NCBI GenBank assembly: GCA_965212245.1
Contig: OZ243107.1
Location: 1,488,001-1,552,000 of the forward strand
DNA from: CAKZNE01 sp040222435
GTDB taxonomy: Bacteria; Bacteroidota; Bacteroidia; Flavobacteriales; Schleiferiaceae
DNA length: 64,000 nucleotides
Direction: 5' to 3'
Shown here in pieces: positions 33,179 to 39,434 of the stretch. The notes under the pieces were generated by a model. The model was not told the DNA's origin, did no database searches, and saw nothing but the letters and a program-made list of their open reading frames with translations. A program made the position numbers and the translations under genes. Positions within the stretch are counted from its first letter, which is position 1, and each line of letters opens with the position of its first letter.

Positions 33179-34057
33179 TTAAAAATAGAGTTGATCTGTT
33201 TTTAGCCTTAAGTACTTTTTTAAGGCAAAGAAAGTACAGCTCATAGAAATAAAAATACCCATAACCAGCACTCCCGTAAACAACAACACTAATAACTGTA
33301 TATCCTGAAGTTCCATAAGGTCAGGAATATTTTGCCCTGCATAATAGAGCATTACTACCAGCAGGCCAATGGCAATCAATGATCCGTATAACCCATGGCG
33401 AAAGCTTCGCCAAATGAACGGCTTGCGGATAAAGCCCTTGGTAGCTCCTACCAGTTGCATGGTTTTAATTAAAAACCTGCGAGAGTAAATAGAGAGCCGT
33501 ATGGAACTATTAATAAGGCCTACCGCAATTAAGGCCAGCAATATGCAACCGGCCAGTAAAAAGAACCCAATTCTTTCGATATTCTCGTTCATCATCTGGA
33601 TAAGCGGCTTGTCGTAAACTACTTCCCGCACAATATCCTTTTGGGTAAACTCATTTTCAAGAAAAGCCAGTTGCTCAGAATTTACGTAATCTGCCTTTAA
33701 ACGGATGTCTATGGCATTCATTAAGGGGTTATACCCTAAAAATTCTACAAACTCTTCATCCAGAGATTCTTTAAGTTGCTGGGCAGCTTCCTCTTTTGAA
33801 ATATACTCGGTGCTTTTAACATAAGGAGTAAGTTCAAGGCTTTTCTGAAACTGGCGTACCGCAACTTCTGATGCATCATTGTTCAATAATACCGTAACCG
33901 AGAAGTTCTCACGCACTTCACGGGCAATGTTGCCGGCATTTACCAATAGCAAACCAAAAGCCCCCAATACCAGTAATACCAGTGATATACTGATTACTAC
34001 AGAGATATAAGAAGAGCGTAATCTACGCTTGGTATATTTATCAGCTATTGCCGCCAT
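33179..34057 (-). CDS. ftsX: cell division protein FtsX
   Basis: 292 residues. Permease-like subunit of the FtsEX complex, which activates septal peptidoglycan hydrolases. Architecture: N-terminal cytoplasmic start with a membrane helix (about 20-42), extracytoplasmic domain (about 45-165, with LNNDASEVAVRQFQKSLE and STEYISKEEAAQQLKESL), then three helices to the C-terminus. FtsE is not adjacent. First gene of the ftsX-DUF3098-uppP-truB run. Confidence 0.95.
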   Translation of the reverse strand: MAAIADKYTKRRLRSSYISVVISISLVLLVLGAFGLLLVNAGNIAREVRENFSVTVLLNNDASEVAVRQFQKSLELTPYVKSTEYISKEEAAQQLKESLDEEFVEFLGYNPLMNAIDIRLKADYVNSEQLAFLENEFTQKDIVREVVYDKPLIQMMNENIERIGFFLLAGCILLALIAVGLINSSIRLSIYSRRFLIKTMQLVGATKGFIRKPFIWRSFRHGLYGSLIAIGLLVVMLYYAGQNIPDLMELQDIQLLVLLFTGVLVMGIFISMSCTFFALKKYLRLKTDQLYF

Positions 34058-34147
34058 CTTTTTAAATTGCGGGCTAAAATACTAAAAAATGCACCCCTTA
34101 ATAGTTAATAATCCGTTAATGAGAATGTGCCGTTTAACAAGGAAGTT

Positions 34148-34573
34148 ATGAACTGTAAAATACCACTCTTGTGCCTTGGCTTAACCCTTGTACTCAGTAG
34201 TTACGAAAGCACTCAAAACGGTAATGAAAAGGGAGAAGACCTTTATAAAGAGCATTGTAAGAGCTGTCATCAGCGCAGCGGAAAGGGCTTTTTTAAAATG
34301 TACCCGCCCCTTACAGACCCTGCCTGGGTGGCTGATGATGAAAAAATAGTAGGTAATCTGCTCAACGGGCTGAAAGGTGAAATAAATGTTAATGGGAAAA
34401 CTTTTGATGGCGAAATGCCTGCTTTTCGATACCTCACCAATCGTGAAATAGCTCTGATTGTAAATTATGTACGTACCGACATAGCCGAAACCGGTGCGCC
34501 CATAAGCGTGGAAGAGGTAGCCCGGCTCCGAAATGAACTTCAGACGGATAGCCTGAAGATTTTAACAAAATAA
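34148..34573 (+). CDS. small monoheme cytochrome c
   Basis: 141 residues from the ATG at 34148, which starts a signal-peptide-like stretch (MNCKIPLLCLGLTLVLSSYES). One heme site CKSCH (near residue 39) and a distal Met candidate in GEMPAFRYLTNREI. Fold: cytochrome c class I. The leader ends LSSYES; a Tyr stands where many related Bacteroidota proteins have a lipobox Cys (TAC instead of TGC would be one base), so it is probably periplasmic or membrane-anchored rather than a lipoprotein. Partner unknown; the main respiratory cluster is 9 kb away. Confidence 0.88.
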   Translation: MNCKIPLLCLGLTLVLSSYESTQNGNEKGEDLYKEHCKSCHQRSGKGFFKMYPPLTDPAWVADDEKIVGNLLNGLKGEINVNGKTFDGEMPAFRYLTNREIALIVNYVRTDIAETGAPISVEEVARLRNELQTDSLKILTK

Positions 34574-34625
34574 TCTTAATAGAAAGGAAGCCATGCCGTT
34601 GGAAGGACGATTTTAAGGTATTACT

Positions 34626-36410
34626 TTGGCCCATGAATCCCTAACAGGTCAATACACACCCTATTTGAAGAATCTGGGTTTTAAAATTTTACTTGGTTTT
34701 GTGCTCCTCATTCCGCTCTGGAGCTTTTTGGCGTGGTTCCTATGGCCCAGTGACCGCCTGGAGGCAGTTATACTGGATAAATCAGCCACCCCTGATTCTA
34801 AAAAGGAACACCGTTCCTTCAACTGGATACTTACCCATGAAAAGATGTACCGGCCTTCCGGTAAGGACTATGACTACAGTCGTGATTACTACGGTACACA
34901 CCAGGAAGGAATGGAAGGGCTGGTTCATGATCTGAATAATTTCCAGGTATCCGAAATGGATAGTATGTCGTTTTACATTGACATGGCCTACTTTGTAGAT
35001 GTCAAAGGAGTGGAAATGACGGTAGATAGTCTGCAAACCGGTGAGAACTGGTACGGAGGGCTTTCGGAAAAGGACCTGGAATTATTGAAGATACTATACC
35101 GGGAACACAAACTGATTATTGCCGAATATAATACTTTGGGATTGCCTACAAGAACGGCTCTTCGTGCTGAAATGGAAGATTTGTTTGAAGTAGATTTCAC
35201 AGGGTGGACAGGGAAGGCTTTTGCGTCACTGGATACTACAGCCTCAAGTGATATACCGGACTGGGTGCGAAAACAATACAGGACGTACTATCAGCGGCCT
35301 TTTGTATTTGAGGATAAACCCGGTATTGTGCTGGTGCATGAGAACGGGAGAATAGTAGTACTGGAGCAGGGTGAGCACCTGGAGGCTACCATGCCGGTGA
35401 TCAATACTGAAATTTCACATCAGGAAAAACTGGGAGTCTCTAATCTGGTAAACTATCCCAATTGGTTTGATATTACTCTTTCCAAGTATCCTGAAAACGT
35501 ATACTCCTATTATAAGATTCATACCAGTGATGCAGGCGACTCTTTAATGGAATACTTTAATGTGCCCAGGCGCTTCCCGGCAGTGATCGGAGATCATCAG
35601 GAAAATTTACGTTATTACTTCTGTGGTGATTTTGCAGATAATGACATTACTCCTAAAACAGCTTACTTTAAAGGAGTGGAATTGATTTCCCAATTGTTTT
35701 ACATTTCGGATAAAGGCTCGCGTGATAGAAAGTTTTTCTGGGAATTTTACCGTCCTATGATGACCAGGTTAATGAAGCAGTATCTGGCCCGGCTGAAGGT
35801 TGATGAAGAAGCCCGGTTACTTCCGGAGGACAGTAATTATACAAAATACCAAATGCTGGATACGGGAGTGGTTTTATTACCAAAAAGCGGAACCCGGCTT
35901 GTTGATACGGAAGAGCTGTTAAGTTTGTCTGAACCCGCTGAAACTGGTCCGGATGCTCCTGAGAAAACAACAACCCAGGCCATAGACGCTAAAGCAAGAA
36001 GTTCCGGCAAACCCTATTTGTCAGTAAGCCGTTTCAAGGTAGGTGGTCGTTTGCCTTTATCCAGATGGTATAAGCTTAAGGGTAGCAACATTTATAAGAA
36101 TACCTCCGAAGAATCTGAGGTCGAAAAGCCTGATGCCAGCCAACCCCTTAGAAGCAATGCACAGGTAACCGTGGAGGTGCCGAATCCGCAATCAAAGCAG
36201 TGGAGAATTATTATTGCCAGTTTGCGTTCTGCGGAAAAGGCCCAGGCCTATGTGGATCAGCTTGGTTACCCTGAACTTTCTATTGTATATGTAGATCATT
36301 TGAATACCAATCGCGTGGCTTACGGAAGTTACGCCAATCTGCGCGATGCGCAAATGCAGTTCCAAAAAGTAATTAAGCAGCATCCGGATGCCTGGATGGT
36401 TCTTTTTTAG
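34626..36410 (+). CDS. membrane-anchored protein with C-terminal SPOR domain
   Basis: 594 residues, not assigned to a family. The start is a TTG at 34626; an in-frame TAA lies 12 bases upstream and the next in-frame Met comes after the membrane helix, so TTG (or ATT at 34620) must be used. One membrane helix (about 18-42), then a large extracytoplasmic region of about 450 residues (SFNWILTHEKMYRPSGKDY, YCGDFADNDITPK-like segments), a charged linker (about 445-510), and a SPOR domain at 518-594 (WRIIIASLRSAEKAQAYVDQL, NRVAYGSYANLRDAQ). SPOR domains bind denuded septal glycans, so a cell-wall role is inferred. Confidence 0.75.
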   Translation: MAHESLTGQYTPYLKNLGFKILLGFVLLIPLWSFLAWFLWPSDRLEAVILDKSATPDSKKEHRSFNWILTHEKMYRPSGKDYDYSRDYYGTHQEGMEGLVHDLNNFQVSEMDSMSFYIDMAYFVDVKGVEMTVDSLQTGENWYGGLSEKDLELLKILYREHKLIIAEYNTLGLPTRTALRAEMEDLFEVDFTGWTGKAFASLDTTASSDIPDWVRKQYRTYYQRPFVFEDKPGIVLVHENGRIVVLEQGEHLEATMPVINTEISHQEKLGVSNLVNYPNWFDITLSKYPENVYSYYKIHTSDAGDSLMEYFNVPRRFPAVIGDHQENLRYYFCGDFADNDITPKTAYFKGVELISQLFYISDKGSRDRKFFWEFYRPMMTRLMKQYLARLKVDEEARLLPEDSNYTKYQMLDTGVVLLPKSGTRLVDTEELLSLSEPAETGPDAPEKTTTQAIDAKARSSGKPYLSVSRFKVGGRLPLSRWYKLKGSNIYKNTSEESEVEKPDASQPLRSNAQVTVEVPNPQSKQWRIIIASLRSAEKAQAYVDQLGYPELSIVYVDHLNTNRVAYGSYANLRDAQMQFQKVIKQHPDAWMVLF

Positions 36411-36411
36411 A

Positions 36412-36783
36412 TCAGCGCTTATCCAGTAATTTTTTGATGCGAACAGACAGGTCTTTAGGGCTGAAGGGCTTGGTCATAAAATCATCGGCTCCCAAATCAA
36501 GTGCCTTATGGATGGCACTTTCTGAGTTTAGTGAAGTAAGCATGAGTATAGGGGCTTCAGTTCCCCGCTCTTTGAGGATTTGCAGTAATTCAAAACCGCT
36601 TACAAAGGGCATCATTACGTCAGAAATGATAACATCAAAGCTTTCCTGATCCAGTATTTCAATGGCTTTTTCCCCGTCTTCTGCGGTTTCTACAAAATAG
36701 CCTTCCTTGGTCAGCTTAAATGCCAATGCATCACGAATGAGTGGTTCGTCATCCACAATGAGTATTCTGCCGGATTCACTCAT
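36412..36783 (-). CDS. orphan single-domain response regulator
   Basis: 123 residues, a stand-alone CheY-like receiver. Acidic pocket (LIVDDEP), phospho-acceptor Asp in VIISDVMMPFVSG, Thr in MLTSLNS and Lys in DFMTKPFSP. No output domain and no kinase nearby, so it acts through an unknown partner. Its stop is one base from the stop of the SPOR-domain gene. A perfect palindrome lies 15 bases upstream of its ATG. Confidence 0.92.
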   Translation of the reverse strand: MSESGRILIVDDEPLIRDALAFKLTKEGYFVETAEDGEKAIEILDQESFDVIISDVMMPFVSGFELLQILKERGTEAPILMLTSLNSESAIHKALDLGADDFMTKPFSPKDLSVRIKKLLDKR

Positions 36784-36797
36784 AGTTTTAAATTAGC

Positions 36798-36823
36798 ATG
36801 ACGCAGGCTAATTACTGCGTCAT
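36798..36823. promoter_or_regulatory. palindrome upstream of the orphan receiver gene
   Basis: ATGACGCAG-N8-CTGCGTCAT is a perfect 9-bp inverted repeat with an 8-nt spacer, typical of a dimeric regulator's operator. It has no adjacent T tract. It lies between the minus-strand receiver gene and the plus-strand sirtuin gene, 77 bases from the latter. Confidence 0.45.
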
Positions 36824-36899
36824 TTAATCAAGTCTTTACTCTTTTAATTAAGAGCAGATTTGCAATCAAAAGTATAGAATAATTCTAAGATATTTTACA

Positions 36900-37619
36900 A
36901 TGAATAACATTCCTGAGCTGAGAAACCTGAACGCTCAAAGTAAGATTGTATTCCTTTCCGGAGCAGGAGTCAGTGCTGAAAGTGGTATTAGTACCTTCCG
37001 TGATAATGGCGGGCTTTGGGAGCAACATAATATTTATGAAGTAGCCACTCCGGAAGCCTGGACGGCTAATCCTGACTTGGTGTTGGAGTTTTACAATCAG
37101 CGCAGAAAACAATTGCGGGAGGTAAAACCCAACGCTGCTCATTATGCAATAGCCGGACTTCAGCAACACTATCAGGTGGAAGTGATCACCCAAAATGTAG
37201 ACGACCTGCATGAAAGAGCAGGCTCAGATAAAGTATTGCATTTGCATGGTGAGCTTCTGAAATCACAGAGTTCAGCAGACCCCCGGCTGGTGTACGATAT
37301 AGAGGGCTGGGAAATCAAAAAAGGTGATCTCTGTGAAAAGGGGAGTCAGCTGAGGCCAAATGTGGTGTGGTTTGGTGAGATGGTGCCTATGATAGAACCC
37401 GCCCAGGAGTTGGTGGCGCAGAGTGATCTTTTGGTAGTGGTAGGCACATCATTAAATGTATACCCTGCGGCCGGGCTATTGCATGCTGTTCATCCGGGCA
37501 CACCTATTATAGCGATAGATCCTGCTTCACTGGAGCTGGGGTCATTTCCCGGAGCATTGCATATTCGTGAGAAAGCCGGGGTTGGAATGCAGAAATTGGT
37601 GAGCTATTTACGCTCTTAA
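36900..37619 (+). CDS. Sir2-family NAD-dependent lysine deacylase without zinc cysteines
   Basis: 239 residues. Rossmann NAD site SGAGVSAESGISTFRDNGGLW, TQNVDDLHERAG with catalytic-loop HGELL, VVWFGEMVP, VVVGTSLNVYPAAGL. The YxxRR motif in EFYNQRRK suggests a class III sirtuin active on acyl (succinyl) lysines; that is inferred. The zinc module that normally has two CxxC pairs is present in length, but reads SQSS for the first pair and CEKG for the second, so only one Cys remains. Followed by the rimP promoter and hairpin. Confidence 0.94.
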   Translation: MNNIPELRNLNAQSKIVFLSGAGVSAESGISTFRDNGGLWEQHNIYEVATPEAWTANPDLVLEFYNQRRKQLREVKPNAAHYAIAGLQQHYQVEVITQNVDDLHERAGSDKVLHLHGELLKSQSSADPRLVYDIEGWEIKKGDLCEKGSQLRPNVVWFGEMVPMIEPAQELVAQSDLLVVVGTSLNVYPAAGLLHAVHPGTPIIAIDPASLELGSFPGALHIREKAGVGMQKLVSYLRS

Positions 37620-37650
37620 GGCTAACTATGGTGAACCCAATATATTATTA

Positions 37651-37658
37651 TATATTTG
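37651..37658 (+). promoter_or_regulatory. predicted promoter -7 element for rimP-nusA-infB
   Basis: TATATTTG matches TAnnTTTG, with start of transcription expected near 37663-37666. No clear -33 TTG at the usual spacing. The start site falls directly at the foot of the hairpin at 37668-37689. Confidence 0.55.
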
Positions 37659-37667
37659 CACGCTCAG

Positions 37668-37689
37668 AGAGGGGACCGCAGTCCCCTCT
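37668..37689 (+). terminator. terminator-like hairpin in the rimP-nusA-infB leader
   Basis: AGAGGGGAC-CGCA-GTCCCCTCT is a perfect 9-bp GC-rich stem with a 4-nt loop, followed by TTTATTAG (TTTTATT counting the stem end). It is the only candidate terminator for the sirtuin gene (48 bases after its stop), but it lies downstream of the predicted rimP promoter, so it would also be the very 5' end of the operon mRNA. Confidence 0.7.
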
Positions 37690-37703
37690 TTTATTAGCCA
37701 TAT

Positions 37704-38168
37704 ATGATCGATTCAGAAAAGGTTAAGGAATTGGTAACACAGGCCTTGAAAGAGCAAGGGGCCTTTTTAGTTGATTTGAATATCGGAAGTGATTCCCGTA
37801 TTCACCTGCTGGCAGATCATAAGGATGGGTTGACATTGGAAATGCTGACCAGTATCAGCAGGCATGTGGAACATAATCTGGACAGGGAAGAGCATGATTT
37901 TGCCCTGGAAGTTTCATCACCCGGAGTAGGAGAACCTCTGAAAGTAAGGGAGCAATATGAAAAGAACATAGGCCGGCCAGTGAAAGTAACAACTCTGGAT
38001 GGGGCTGTGCATAAGGGGGATTTTGAGCGTTTTGATAACGATGAAGTGACCCTCACATGGAAGGAACGTGTCCCTAAGCCGGTGGGCAAAGGGAAAGTAA
38101 CAGTAAAGAAGGAGATGAATATTCCCCTTCAGCATATTAAGGAAACAAGCATAGAAATACGTTTTTAA
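37704..38168 (+). CDS. rimP: ribosome maturation factor RimP
   Basis: 154 residues. It assists assembly of the small ribosomal subunit. N-terminal alpha/beta domain with LVDLNIGSDSRIHLLADHKDG, the conserved DFALEVSSPGVGEPLK, and the SH3-like C-terminal domain (NIGRPVKVTTLDGAVHKGDFERF). First gene of the classic rimP-nusA-infB operon, 15 bases before nusA. Confidence 0.96.
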   Translation: MIDSEKVKELVTQALKEQGAFLVDLNIGSDSRIHLLADHKDGLTLEMLTSISRHVEHNLDREEHDFALEVSSPGVGEPLKVREQYEKNIGRPVKVTTLDGAVHKGDFERFDNDEVTLTWKERVPKPVGKGKVTVKKEMNIPLQHIKETSIEIRF

Positions 38169-38182
38169 ACAATTTAGATTCG

Positions 38183-39418
38183 ATGGAAAATCAGGCTATC
38201 ATTGAAAGTTTTTCTGATTTTAAGGATGAAAAAAATATAGACAGGGTTACCCTGATGGCTATTATTGAAGAGGCTTTTCGGAACCAGCTTACTAAAAAGT
38301 ATGGTACCGATGAGAACTTCGATATCATTGTGAACCCGGATAAGGGAGACCTGGAGATATGGAGAAACCGGATGATCGTGGCAGATGGCGAGGTTGAGGA
38401 TGAGAATATGGAGATCGAATTAACCCAGGCCCTGAAGATAGAACCCGATTTTGAAGTGGGTGAAGAGGTTTCTGAAGAGGTGAAGCTATTGGATCTTGGC
38501 CGTAGGTTCGTTTTGGCCTTCCGTCAGAACCTGGTGCAAAAAATCCAGGAGCACGATAACGGAATTATCTATAAAAAATATCAGGACCTGGAAGGAGAGA
38601 TTCTTACCGGAGAGATCCATCACGTGCGCCCGCGCGCTGTCATTATCTATGATGATGATCAGAACGAGCTGGTGTTGCCTAAAGATCAGCAGATACCAGG
38701 TGATTTTTACCGCAAGGGAGATACGCTCCGTGCAGTGGTGCACAGTGTGGATTTGCGCGGTAACAAACCTATGATCACCTTATCCCGTACCAGTCCTAAA
38801 TTCCTGGCGAAACTTTTTGAACAGGAGATTCCCGAGGTTTTTGATGGTCTTATAGTGGTGAAGAATGTAGTTCGCGAACCTGGTGAAAAAGCCAAGGTTG
38901 CAGTTGAATCGTATGACGATCGCATTGATCCGGTAGGAGCCTGTGTAGGTATGAAAGGTAGCCGTATCCATAGTATTGTTCGTGAATTGGGTAATGAGAA
39001 TATTGATGTGATCAATTACACCAACAATACGCAATTATATATTCAGCGGGCACTGAGTCCGGCCAAGATTACCAGTATTACATTGGATGATGATAATGGT
39101 CGTGCCGAAGTGTTTTTAAAACCGGATCAGGTATCTTTAGCCATCGGTAAACGTGGTTTAAATATTAAGTTAGCCGGCCAGTTAACCGGTTTTGAAATTG
39201 ACGTATACCGTGATGTGGATGAGGAAGAAGATGTGGAACTCACGGAGTTTACGGATGAAATAGAAGACTGGATTATTAAGGAATTAAAGTCTATAGGTTG
39301 TGATACTGCAAAAAGTGTGTTGGATCTGAGCATTGAAGAGCTTACGTCCAGGACAGACCTCGAAGAGGAAACGATCGAGGAAGTACGCAGTATCTTGCGA
39401 TCTGAATTTGAAGAATAA
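38183..39418 (+). CDS. nusA: transcription termination/antitermination factor NusA
   Basis: 411 residues. NusA binds RNA polymerase and the emerging RNA and modulates pausing and termination. N-terminal domain (1-125), S1 domain (about 130-200), two KH domains with DRIDPVGACVGMKGSRI and LAIGKRGLNIKLAGQLTG, then a short acidic C-terminal helical tail (SIEELTSRTDLEEET). It lacks the long AR repeats of E. coli NusA. Because NusA strengthens hairpin-dependent termination, the hairpin ahead of rimP could be a feedback site. Confidence 0.97.
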   Translation: MENQAIIESFSDFKDEKNIDRVTLMAIIEEAFRNQLTKKYGTDENFDIIVNPDKGDLEIWRNRMIVADGEVEDENMEIELTQALKIEPDFEVGEEVSEEVKLLDLGRRFVLAFRQNLVQKIQEHDNGIIYKKYQDLEGEILTGEIHHVRPRAVIIYDDDQNELVLPKDQQIPGDFYRKGDTLRAVVHSVDLRGNKPMITLSRTSPKFLAKLFEQEIPEVFDGLIVVKNVVREPGEKAKVAVESYDDRIDPVGACVGMKGSRIHSIVRELGNENIDVINYTNNTQLYIQRALSPAKITSITLDDDNGRAEVFLKPDQVSLAIGKRGLNIKLAGQLTGFEIDVYRDVDEEEDVELTEFTDEIEDWIIKELKSIGCDTAKSVLDLSIEELTSRTDLEEETIEEVRSILRSEFEE

Positions 39419-39434
39419 AGCAATAAGCATATTT

